Shown: positions 46,970-56,784 of the stretch, in pieces
Layout: the number at the start of each line of letters is the position of its first letter
How positions within the stretch are numbered: the first letter of the stretch is position 1
Source: Ephydatia muelleri
Taxonomy: Eukaryota; Porifera; Demospongiae; Spongillida; Spongillidae
DNA length: 64,000 nt
Assembly (NCBI GenBank): GCA_013339895.1
Contig: JABACO010000015.1
Span: forward strand, 2,687,861-2,751,860
Direction: 5' to 3'
The notes under the pieces: generated by a model
Databases searched by the model: none
What the model saw: the letters and a program-made list of their open reading frames with translations, nothing else
What the model was told of the DNA's origin: nothing
Position numbers and translations under genes: made by a program

Positions 46970-48015
46970 GCAGGCAAATTTGTTTGTGTAAGTGCTTATC
47001 TTATTGCTTCGCACGTGATGAATGCGCGCGGTTTTGAATGAATAATTTAGCCGTCAACCGCTGGTAAGGTCATTCATTGTATGTAGCAGATGGAGATGGC
47101 CGGAGCAGACTATATAGTTGTTACAGTTGAGGGTGTAGAACAACTAGAGTTAGAAGATGACTCTGAAGGGCGCTTTACTCCTCTCTCGACTCGTTAATCG
47201 GAGTGCCCACCTCTGGTTTGCGGTACAATTCGTGGTGTGCGCGTGGAGAACGGCCAATTGATGAGGCCATACGACGGTTGGCAGTCGGAAGGAAGAGTGT
47301 ATATAGTGCTAGTGAAGGCAAACCAGCAAGTTTCTGCAGAGCCGCAAATGAAGTCAACAACTTGAAGCGTCCTCTAAAATCGGTACTGATGTAATCAATG
47401 TAACGGATATCTAATGAATGAACCATGCCACACACGCACACAAAACTTTTTTTTTACTGTGCCACAGGGCAGTCACGAGTTACCAACTATTGAGGATTTC
47501 GAAACGGTTTGCAAATAGCTATATGGTGCTGCTTGCGTTTCATTGCTGTTGCTTTCTTTATCATAGGTTCCATCCCCACCAAGCAGTCACGTCACTCCAG
47601 AAGCTGCCAAAAGGTTTATTTATTTTTTAATTGCAGGTTCACAACTGTTGTGCGTGTGCTAGAAAATCTCTGTGTTGCAAAAACACATGCACGCGTGCAG
47701 TATACCTCTACCTCTGTGACTGATTTGCCTTGCAGTACATCACATTCAAGTCAGCCAGCAACAACAAAGCAGGTATCTACACCATCCAGATCGCGATGGA
47801 GCTACCATTGAGAGCAGGTACAAATAGGCGCACTGCTCTGTCAGGATCGGAGGTATGCACTTTGCATGCATGTAAGAAATTATCATTCCAATTAATACAC
47901 AACATTTAGTCAACAGCTAAACAGTGTCTTGTGAGCAAATTCATATGATGCAGTTCAATCACCTCAATTACTCATTAGGGTTTGAATTGAATGGTGCAGA
48001 TTGTGGTGATTAAAG
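46970..48015. other. Interior of the CACTA-like element, weak coding signs only
   Basis: A start at 47090 (MEMAGADYIVVTVEGVEQLE, stop at 47199) and an overlapping frame at 47203-47394 (ERPIDEAIRRLAVGRKSVYS) have protein-like composition. They would need a frameshift or splicing to join. No family recognised. Confidence 0.35.
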
Positions 48016-48377
48016 GTCTGACTATGAGCTACAGAGAGCTAGGTCGATCAGGCTCAACAAAGAATTTCTACATAGCCAACAAATGGTATGTTCAGGTTAC
48101 AAAATATCCAGTTTTACTTTCAATTCTAATAGATCGCAAATGTTGTGGATGAAGCTGATGCTGTTCTGGTTACCAAAAAGTGGTGGAGTAGGAGTCATGC
48201 TACAAAACCAAGCCTTAATTCAGTGGTATCAGCAATTGATGATGCTGGCTTCCAAGGCCAAAGAAGAACTGTACGTTGAGAGAAATGATGGCACATGTTG
48301 GAAACCGGCTAGTGGAAGAAAAAAGGGTTACCCTTAACAGAGCTGCTGGGCTATCAAAAGAAGACACTATACTGTAG
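48016..48377 (+). pseudogene. Coding remnant near the right end of the CACTA-like element, unrecognised
   Basis: A first segment ends at an ATG|GTATGT donor (48085/48086). After a 47-bp intron it resumes at 48133 with IANVVDEADAVLVTKKWWSR and SHATKPSLNSVVSAIDDAGF. A frameshift near 48266 is then needed to continue with REMMAHVGNRLVEEKRVTLN and a TAG at 48375-48377. The helical, charged composition and the splice sites argue that this was once protein coding, perhaps the second gene of the element. No function can be given. Confidence 0.35.
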
Positions 48378-48450
48378 TGCGTGTATTGCTGCTATATGGT
48401 TCGTATTTGAACGTTTTGGGAAACAAATTTTTTTGTGCACAATATTTGCA

Positions 48451-48528
48451 TGCGGGTCTGGGTACGAGACGACAGGAAAGGCCTGGCACTGCGGGTCTGG
48501 GTACGAGACGACAGGAAAGGCCTGGCAC
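48451..48528. repeat. Direct duplication of a 39-bp segment
   Basis: TGCGGGTCTGGGTACGAGAC followed by GACAGGAAAGGCCTGGCAC occurs twice in tandem. The core TCTGGGTACGAGAC also occurs near 26678. Confidence 0.85.
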
Positions 48529-48828
48529 GAGGCGTAGTACAACGTTGTTAAACGTTGTACAAACGTTGTAAAACGTGAATGCAATGATTGTATTCTATTG
48601 CCATTCATGCCGCGTGTAACGTTGAAATTTGATGTATTCTTACTGTAAATATGTTGTAATTCATAGTAAAATTTACAACCATTGTGAAAAATACAACCGT
48701 AGTAAAAGCACAATTTTGTTGTATTTCAAATAACGCATATACAATGTTTTACCACACGATATACACTGCATTACAACAAAAATACATTACATTTCTACCA
48801 TCGTAAAATCATTTTTTTCCCTGTGATC

Positions 48829-50240
48829 AGGAAATTAACGCCTTCGTACATCAGGAAAATTAAGTACATTCACCTGCTTTTAAGTAAGCTGTTGGTGTAC
48901 ACAGCACAGCCCTCAGTGCTGCCCTCGAATTACATTCACAGTTTATATAGGTGTTTGTCAGAAATTGATCTCTAACCACCAACGCTGCACTAAAATTCAA
49001 TTTTATGTATCGCTTCGTAATCCGCCCCTTTTCTAAATATTTCATTTCTTTCTCTGAGCCCTGCCTACCTTACGTGTGTACGTAAAACCTGCACGCTCAC
49101 TTCCTAGTCAGAATAAGATGTACAACCTTGCTTTCTTACCTTGGTGGAAGGAGGGACACAACCCCAGAAAGGAAACTGTACACTAATTTTACCTGCACGT
49201 GTTCACTTTCTTGATGACACACTTGTGCATAGCTCTACACACACCATTTTCTGCTGTACAAGGATGAAAAGCACGACACAATAAAAAGGTACAGTGTGTG
49301 GAGTGATGTTCTTCTTTATGCTCGCACCATCATGCATTTGCAACATGTCAATGGATATGGTGATTTGGTATGACAAATGTGTACGGTACCATACAAATTG
49401 TAGCAGCAGCATTACATGTCAAAAATGGGATATCAGAAACTGCTTTATATTTAGGACAGTTTTGCCAACCATTCATACAGAGAACACAGATCAATTGTGT
49501 TCAGGTCACTGGCTCATTGAGGCAGATGGACATTGTGGACAAATGTCTGTGGAGTACGATCAGGTTAGGCTGGCTGCCACGGGGTTTTAAGCTACATGCA
49601 ATGCTGCTTTTAAGTATGTGTAGGAACCATACACACTTGAGCATGTAGGAATGATATATATACCTGAACCATACCTACTTCAGCAAATACCACACGACCC
49701 TGTTACATGCGCACGAACTGGTTATAAAATGCATTTGCTGTTATTGGGTGTGTTCATTTGCAAGATGGATGCCTACTGTCCATGCTGATTCTAACTCACC
49801 CAGTGCTTTTCAATACGTTTCTCCACTGTTCAGTTCCCAATCCATGATTCTATCTCAGGTATATGCATATGAGTTTTCTTCATTGCAACCTAACTAGATT
49901 TCAATAAAATATCTTTCACATAAACACAAAATACTTTACCTGCTTTCAAAATGAAATCCAGATCTGTAATGTAGTTGCGCCTACTCATATTTCATCCCTC
50001 CATTGCTGTTTGCATCAGGACTGTAGTTGAATGGACATGCACACACACACACACATACACACACATCCCAACCCACACAATCCTGGTACAAGCAACATCA
50101 CTGCCAACTGAGTGTGTTTAACAAATCATTTTGACATACAGTAGGTTCACAGTACAACTGTCCTAGAATACATTAGCATTGGCATACAGATGCATCTAGT
50201 CAATGAGTGTTACATGATGAAAGAAGAGAACAGCAATGCT
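48829..50240. other. Intergenic, nothing recognised
   Basis: Short frames only; a small (CA)n run at about 50040-50060. Confidence 0.5.
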
Positions 50241-50244
50241 TTCA

Positions 50245-50610
50245 TTAACTTGAAGATGTGCAGTTCTTGACGTGCAAACACAGCTGTCGAGCTGCATCAG
50301 TAATGCAAAAGTCACCAAGCTTAGCCCCCAGTGAATGGAGCCTCTCTAGCAATGGCATGGCTTCAACTAACAGCTGAGTCTTATCCACTATCTCCTGGTG
50401 CCCCTCTAGTTCATCAGCGTGTTCACCCTCATCCTCCACCTCTATACTGCTGGTTTCCTCCAACTGAAGCCACTGGACCAGCATCTCTGTGGCCCTGTCG
50501 TGCACACTTTTCTGTGCTGCTTTGGCAACAGTACCAAGACTAAAAGCATCTAACATGGTTGCTACTGAGTCACTGCCTAGTGTTAAACGACGTAGACAGT
50601 TGCATCCCAA
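50245..50610 (-). CDS. Hypothetical 121-codon frame
   Basis: Open minus-strand frame with an acidic centre (SIEVEDEGEHADELEGHQE) and a helical C-terminus (LLERLHSLGAKLGDFCITDA). It lies 3' of the Tigger-like fragment on the same strand and could be transposon-derived. No family recognised. Confidence 0.25.
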   Translation of the reverse strand: MGCNCLRRLTLGSDSVATMLDAFSLGTVAKAAQKSVHDRATEMLVQWLQLEETSSIEVEDEGEHADELEGHQEIVDKTQLLVEAMPLLERLHSLGAKLGDFCITDAARQLCLHVKNCTSSS

Positions 50611-50679
50611 GCATCTCTCAAGAAATAAATAGCATCCCCAACACTAGGCGGAAAACAATATTTAAGGCCATCACCACCA

Positions 50680-50960
50680 TGAAGCCTGACACCTCCAAAA
50701 ATAAAACCAACCATCTGATGCAGAAAAGTTGGTCACCGCTTGGCGCTTTGCTTCAAGCATTGCACGTGACTTTATAATTACTCTACTAATCGGGAAAGGC
50801 TTTCTGGTTCCTCCAAGGGCCCGTACTGAACAAAGCCATTCGAACACAGCGCTGTCGATGGCTGGGTACTTAGCTGTGTTTTTAATTGTTTTGAGCTGCT
50901 ACTAGCGGAATACGTACCTTAATAAATCTTGTCCTCTAGACAGAGACACCTCTTTGGCCG
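50680..50960 (-). pseudogene. Tigger/pogo-like transposase fragment, second (Tc5/CENP-B type) DNA-binding domain
   Basis: Minus-strand frame reads KYPAIDSAVFEWLCSVRALG, then FPISRVIIKSRAMLEAKRQA and FSASDGWFYFWRCQA. This matches the HTH_Tnp_Tc5 pattern (P-I-s...i...A...F.AS.GW...F). The first HTH domain upstream is mostly deleted (only a remnant near 50940). No DDE catalytic domain follows. Confidence 0.65.
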
Positions 50961-51161
50961 TCGCGAACTTTAGTGGGCCCAAAAAACAGCAATGGTAGAG
51001 AATGAAATGATATCCCAAGCATCTCTCGACAAACCAATAGCATATCCCCCACGTGAGACAGAAAACTATACCGTCCACTACTTGCAGCCATGTGCAACTC
51101 AAGCTGCCGATACTGTCCGTATACCTTATCCGTTTACTATCCGTTTCTAGCTGAGTGGCAC

Positions 51162-51480
51162 ATGGCGGCAAGTTCGCGCTCAAGAAGACGGGCAAGGAAG
51201 AGTCTCTGTCTAGAGGACAAGATGAAGGTTTTAGAGGAATTCAAAACTGGTAAACCTGTTATGGAAATTGTACAACAGTTCCGCATTAGTAAAAGTCAAG
51301 TTTACGAAATCAGGAAGCGTAAGGAAAGTACGCTGCTAGTAGCAGCTCAAAACACTCCAAAATAATAAAAAACGCAGCTAAGTACCCAGCCATCGACAGC
51401 GCCGTGTTCGAATGGTTTTGTTCAGTACGGGCCCTTATAGGAACCAGAAAGCCTCTCCCGATTAGTAGCGAGGGGTCCGC
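51162..51480 (+). pseudogene. Tigger/pogo-like transposase fragment, first CENP-B/psq HTH domain
   Basis: Begins MAASSRSRRRARKSLCLEDK, then KVLEEFKTGKPVMEIVQQFR and ISKSQVYEIRKRKES, the classical CENP-B N-terminal helix-turn-helix. A stop at 51363-51365 is followed in another frame by KYPAIDSAVFEWFCSVRALI and TRKPLPIS, the start of the second HTH. The block 51198-51465 is an inverted relative of 50770-50950, so the two fragments face each other head to head. Confidence 0.65.
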
Positions 51481-51511
51481 CACTACCCTAAAAGCCGTAC
51501 GAGATTTCGAA

Positions 51512-51657
51512 ATCACGGTGATTTCGAAATCAATTTCAGATTTCTGTTTGATTTCCGGTGATTTCTAGATTTCGAGGTGATTTCCGTGATTTCTATATGA
51601 TTTCCAGATTTCCGTGTGATTTCCAGATTTCCGACTGATTTCTTGTGATTTCTACCG
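51512..51657. repeat. Degenerate short tandem repeat of GTGATTTC(C)AGATTTC
   Basis: About ten imperfect copies of a 13-17-bp unit directly after the Tigger fragment, where it replaces the expected rest of the second HTH. Confidence 0.8.
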
Positions 51658-52000
51658 TAATACGACTTGGATTTCAACATTTCTTTTGACGTAAAAATAC
51701 ATTCGTGACGTAGCTGGTCAGTCTGAGGTCTGAGGGAGGCGAGTGAGGTGACGGGTCACGGCGCGGCTGCATGCGGCAACCAATTCAACAATGGCATGAT
51801 TTTAAAGCGTGCAATTCTACCTAGACTTTTTGGGGTGCGGGTGTGTGTGCTCGGTGTGAACTGTGCTGCCTGTATGTATTTTCTCGCGCATTTGTGACCG
51901 AATAGTGCTTGTTAGTGCCAACCGACATAATTTCGATGCCCAAAGGCTATTCTATTTTTGTTTACGTAATTAGAACGGGTCATAAACGGCTCGCTGTTAT

Positions 52001-52771
52001 GCGCCTATCATTGTTACGTGAGACCCCCCCCCCCCCCCTGGGGCGAAGTCGGGGATTTGACACGATTTGACACGTGAATATCATTACTGGGTCCCACATT
52101 TGACCTAGTCCGGGCATTTGACCTTTCACCACGTGACAGATTTTGTTGTAGAAATGGACGTCGACAAATGGAAATGGACACTTCCAAGGGACAATTGAGT
52201 TACTATCAGGCCGCTTTCCATCTGAGTGAAAAATTTGGATAGAACTTAAGTTAGTTGAACTGTGCCACGAAGATAGCACAAACACGCACAGACACACCAC
52301 ACACGCAAACACGCACGCACACGGACATGCTGCATTCCACACTAGAAGTTGGCCACACTTCCAAGGGAAAATTGAGGCCGCTTTCCATCTGTGTGAAAAA
52401 TTTGGATAGAACTTAAGTTAGTTAAACTGTGCCACGAAGATAGCACACACACACCACACACATGCAAACACGCTCGCACACGCCACGCGCACACAGTCAC
52501 ACACACACACAGATTAAAAACTATCGTACCGTATTCAACTATTGTAGTGAGCCAGATAAAACTACCAGTATTTAAACCGCGTGAGCGAAGACATTTCCCG
52601 TGGTTTGCTTTTATAAAGGTCAAATCCCTCCCAATGCCCCAGGGGGTGGTCTCACGACATTTGACCGGTTATTATCCCCCAACCAGGGGCGGTTTGCTTT
52701 AATAAAGGTCAAATCCCCAACTTCGCCCCAGGGGGGGGGGGGGGGGGTCTCACGTAACAATGATAGGCGCA
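52001..52771. mobile_element. 770-bp foldback/MITE-like element with about 61-bp terminal inverted repeats
   Basis: 52001-52061 (GCGCCTATCATTGTTACGTG, AGACC, poly-C, GGGGCGAAGTCGGGGATTTG) is inversely repeated at 52708-52770, differing mainly in poly-C/G length. TTAT flanks both ends (51997-52000, 52772-52775) and may be the target duplication. Internally, two direct copies of a 70-bp segment (GGCCGCTTTCCATCTG... GAAGAT) at 52211 and 52376 are followed by CA-rich sequence. There is no coding capacity. Confidence 0.8.
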
Positions 52772-52927
52772 TTATTGTAAAGCTACATTCTGATTTCAAA
52801 TAGCTCTTTTGATAAATGACGCCCACGTAATTATAATGTAATAGTCATGGTTATTAAATTTAATACTTACGCAATCAATTAATCAATGCATCACAACATT
52901 ATTTTAATACAACTGATACAACAATAA

Positions 52928-54457
52928 TTATTGAACAAGTTCATTTTTGCTACAATGTGTGCATAACCAGGAACTATCCTTGCAATACGAATCATTGACA
53001 CAAGCTTTGTGATGCCAAGCATCACAAAGATCACAGCAGACCATTTCGTACCCATCATCAGGCATCCTACAATAACAATGCAGAATACATTCTTCAACTT
53101 TGGAAACTTTGTCAGCTGGTCTGCGGTGCTTTAGGACTGGAAAAGGCACGATCTTCATTTCCTCAAAACTTGTGATCAAATGTGGGCGCATGGCTTGTTG
53201 ATCATAAACTAATGTAGTGGGATCTTGATCAAATGCTAAACTTGTTAGCACAGCAATGGCATATAAACCACAATCTACTGCACCTCTCTGCTTAGAAATA
53301 TTCATAACCTGTATCTGGAATGATGGTTCTGCGCATTGTACTAGCCTTGCTACAACTTGAAAGACAGATGTGTATGCACTGTCGTACAAACGCACCTGGT
53401 TTTCATGTATAAGAACACATGCCCAGTGACATTCTCTGATAAAAATGACCTGCATTAATTTTGCAGAGGACTCCGGAAATCTTCTAATATAAGATTTTTT
53501 TTGCTCAAGCGTATTTCGGAAACCATCTATATTAGAGAACTGATGTTTCAGTAGAAACTGAGCAAAGTTGATGTGAGCATCTGATAGCTCATGTCCTCCA
53601 ATCAACCGATCCTTATCTTGTTTCGTCAGGGTTACAATTCCACTTTTGACCCAAATGTGCTCACCTACTTCCTGCACTTTTTTTAGGTCTGTAGATATGT
53701 CTATGATGGCCTTTGTAGATTGTTGATCATCGGCACAGACACATAAGGTGGTGATGTGATCAATAGCAGCGGTGGTAAGGGTTACTGTGTGAGCTGTCAT
53801 TAAAGCGATTTTACCTTCATCAAGGGTAAAGAACTTACTACTACTTGCTTCTGGGCAATCCAAATATGCAAAACAGCCTCGTGACAGTGTGCATAAGTAT
53901 GACTTTGTAGACAAAAAGGAATGATTTTCTATGGTATTTCTATCTACATTCAACTCAAACATTTTCGAATCAGATGAATTAAACCAAGAACACATGACTC
54001 CCGTCTGTTTTGCTTCAGAATTTTTGTTGTAACTAGTTTTTTTATACTGCCGTTTCATTTTTGTTTTTTCACTTGTGTAGCAAAATTGCAAAACTTTGCC
54101 AAGCTTCCATTTACACGGTTCCGGAAACTTAAACGCACATATGTCACCTATTGAAATCACATCGCACATAGTCGGAACAGTGGCATCGGAGTCACAGACC
54201 TTGATTTCGTTAGTAGTAACACTTGAATAAGGTTGCTTTTCTCTAACTCTAAAAAGGCGATCTGATGAAACCCTTTCTCCTTCTTGAAATAGCCACACTG
54301 CAGTTGTTTTGTGGATGTAAATTGTGCGGCCAACGTGGCTTACTTCAACAAATCGGGAACACTTCTTTGATGCCTTAGAGCTTTGCACAGGATTTTTGGT
54401 ATAAATTGATAGAGATGTACCTGACTGCACCTTCTTGTAGGAGACAGCTTCCTGCAT
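52928..54457 (-). CDS. Ulp1-type cysteine protease with C-terminal PHD finger, transposon-associated
   Basis: Intact 509-residue, intronless frame. The C48 (Ulp1/SENP) protease core lies at about 335-440: H344 in ECHWACVLI, D359 in RLYDSAY, Q390 and C396 in KQRGAVDCGLYAI complete the expected catalytic set. A PHD finger (CYCRMPDDGYEMVCCDLCDA, WHHKAC, WLCTHC; about 461-502) ends the protein. The N-terminal 330 residues are unrecognised. C48 proteases cleave SUMO or ubiquitin-like proteins, and PHD fingers often read histone H3 tails. Such proteases occur as accessory genes in several DNA transposons. The start codon lies 28 bp after the stop of the BED/transposase pseudogene on the same strand, suggesting that both belonged to one element. 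All catalytic residues remain although the neighbour is broken. Confidence 0.85.
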   Translation of the reverse strand: MQEAVSYKKVQSGTSLSIYTKNPVQSSKASKKCSRFVEVSHVGRTIYIHKTTAVWLFQEGERVSSDRLFRVREKQPYSSVTTNEIKVCDSDATVPTMCDVISIGDICAFKFPEPCKWKLGKVLQFCYTSEKTKMKRQYKKTSYNKNSEAKQTGVMCSWFNSSDSKMFELNVDRNTIENHSFLSTKSYLCTLSRGCFAYLDCPEASSSKFFTLDEGKIALMTAHTVTLTTAAIDHITTLCVCADDQQSTKAIIDISTDLKKVQEVGEHIWVKSGIVTLTKQDKDRLIGGHELSDAHINFAQFLLKHQFSNIDGFRNTLEQKKSYIRRFPESSAKLMQVIFIRECHWACVLIHENQVRLYDSAYTSVFQVVARLVQCAEPSFQIQVMNISKQRGAVDCGLYAIAVLTSLAFDQDPTTLVYDQQAMRPHLITSFEEMKIVPFPVLKHRRPADKVSKVEECILHCYCRMPDDGYEMVCCDLCDAWHHKACVNDSYCKDSSWLCTHCSKNELVQ

Positions 54458-54485
54458 TTGTACCCCTCAACTAGTTTAGCACTTT

Positions 54486-56690
54486 TTAAAAATCATCGAG
54501 ACTTGACACGACTTCCTCTTCATCAACAGCACAGCATGCTTCTTTCGGCAACTCAGCTTCATTCGTATCACTTCTTGGTGGCTCTTCATCATCAAGTTCT
54601 TCATCATCTTCTTCTGCTTCAGGAATTATACTGCCTGCCGATTCATTTTCAACTTCCATGTTCCTTTCCAAGGATAACTCCATCCCAAGCATCTCGATAT
54701 CTTTCATCGCTAATTTCCTTCCACATTCGACAGCATCTTCAATGTTAGCATCAGTTACACCCTGAAGGGAAAATGTAACTCGTGTATTAGATCCATCTTT
54801 GTTGTTATGCTTTTCACAGTGTGGATACCTAATGCCATTTTGTGCTGATTCAGCCTCAAGTCTAAACTGAATCTGAAGTCGGTGTAGCCTTCTTAATAAC
54901 CCAAGCATTCCCACATTTATAACAGTGGAGAAAGTAGTGGTCATGCTGCGAACAGCCCTAAAGGTTTTTTCACATGATTGTGACCCAAGCTTCCAAGGAC
55001 TGAATAGGGCAGCACCGTCCGAATAATGATCCCGCAATGTTCTCATGAAAATGATAAGAGCATGTGCATTTAGCTCTATACACAAATAAGCATTCCGCGT
55101 TATGAAGTTATTGCCCAAGGAGTAGCTTGGAACAGACAAAAGCCATTGGCGCCACTATCGAAAAAAGAACACAGCATACCAAATGTTGGATATTCTATCA
55201 AGTGGACTAAGCTCTTTATTTAAGTAACTATCTAAACAGCTTTCAAAGCTTTAAGATACACATATGTACCCTTAGCATCCGGGATCTGAGAAATTAGTGC
55301 CATCACACTGCTGCTTGTAATGCGCAGCACCGAATCAAAGTTTTGCTTGTCCCTGCAATCTATATCTCGCTCTCTCAGGCCATGTTGATCTTTAGAATAA
55401 GTACTTTGCACCAACTGCAAATGATGGGCACCAGCAACATACTTTCCTAAAGCAAGAATGATGGATGGAGTTAAGTCTAGAGCGCAGTTTTGTCCCCACA
55501 TGTACTGTATCTTGGACATATGCTACCTGTGTTGGTTTTTTAAGAAAAAACCCTGACTTCCAATGTGATGGAATGCAAGATTTCACATCTTTTGAAGCAT
55601 GCATAGTAAATAATGCAGTACAATACTGCATGTTTTTTAGTTCTCTCGAGTCGCCATCTGAGCCAAAACTTAGCACAGAGATTCCTCTTTTTTGACACTC
55701 ACTTGAAATATGCGACCATCGCTTTAAAAGAATATCTGCAGTGAACTTATTATCAGTACCGATACAGGCTAAAGGAAAGGCAGGAACTCCTGGTGAAAGA
55801 GGCTGGGCTATGTAGACTAAAGCATATTTCGATATCTTGGAACTTTTGAAAGAATTGAAAAGAAATAGCTACATGAGCATCAATAGATGGTAAGCTATCC
55901 TCACCTTCAGGCAGCACAAACCCCACTAGTCTATTTGTTTCCGGATCGTAATCAACTCTTGCAACTAAACGAGTTGCATCTTCACCGATGACAATTACTC
56001 TTGCGCATTTATAGCTGTTAATGTGATTAGCTAATTGGTCAAATCTAAATTCCCCTTCATTCATAACCTCATACTCATGGTGGACAATTCGTTGGACAGT
56101 CCTAAGTGATGGCAGAGCTTGAGGCATGTTCTGATGAACAAATGAATATGCAAGGGGCCCTGCATAAATGAACAATGATGTTGAAAATTTTTTCATGACG
56201 TGATCATGACGACGTTCTTTTGGTAACTTGTGTATATTTAACTGTGCATTATCCACAAGGCTTTGAAAAAGTGGTGTGAATGTTCCTTTAAGAGCAGCTT
56301 GCCTAGTATCGATGCACTTAGCAATATTAGGATTATCTATTATTAGGGTTTCTATGTCCTTTGCAACACTGAAATATGATGTTAGTTTAATCTGTGATGG
56401 ATCAGAACCCGCTTTATGAATGGACTGCTGTTTTCTGAAGCTTCTGCTCCAGTCATTATGCATTGCTGTACTAGTACTAGTCTGTGTAGTTGAAAGGCTA
56501 CCTAAGTCTACATGTAAAGAGGAATGTTCACTACCCCCTCCTACTTCTTTTGAACAGGAGGGGGGTTGTGAAAACCCTGCTTGTTAGGGAGGCTGCTATG
56601 TGGTACTAAATGCAAATTAGGCTGACAATTGATGTGCATAGTGACAGCTGGAGGTGATGATGAGCTACATGTAGATGATGTCAGTGATAG
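54486..56690 (-). pseudogene. BED-finger transposase-like gene, 3' part (RNase-H-like core), with frameshifts and a stop
   Basis: Follows the serine-rich N-terminal exon at 61726-62443, from which it is separated by the P-like insertion. Reads KLTSYFSVAKDIETLI, LPSLRTVQRIVHHEYE, VIGEDATRLVARVDYDPETN, SKYALVYIAQPLSPGVPAFP, LSFGSDGDSRELKNMQ, TQVAYVQDTVHVGTKLRSRL, FITRNAYLCIELNAHALI and an acidic C-terminus. The spaced GEDATR, GSDGDSRE and VQDTVHVGTKLR motifs look like an RNase-H-fold DDE core distantly like P-element transposases; this is inference. Frame breaks occur at about 55856, 55490 and 55240, and a TAG near 55143 interrupts the reading. I know of no name for this family. Confidence 0.7.
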
Positions 56691-56784
56691 CATAGATATT
56701 GGATTGGAAACGGACTCAATTAACACTGCTTCACACGCCGACTCGTCGATGTTCCTCGTACTCAGACCGCTTATCATATTTGAA

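Larger units (their letters stand above)
41380..48825. mobile_element. CACTA-like (EnSpm) DNA transposon, 7.4 kb, with ATC target duplication
   Basis: CACAGGGAAAAA at 41380 and its inverse TTTTTCCCTGTG ending at 48825 form 12-bp terminal repeats. The trinucleotide ATC lies directly outside both ends (41377-41379, 48826-48828), the 3-bp duplication expected for CACTA elements. Subterminal regions on both sides are rich in short TTGTAA/TTACAAC/ACAACGTTGT motifs, like the subterminal repeats of this superfamily. Inside are a 151-bp satellite array, a minus-strand frame with a CPCPLC zinc-finger-like start, and a plus-strand coding remnant near the right end. No intact DDE transposase is visible, so it is non-autonomous or decayed. 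Confidence 0.75.
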
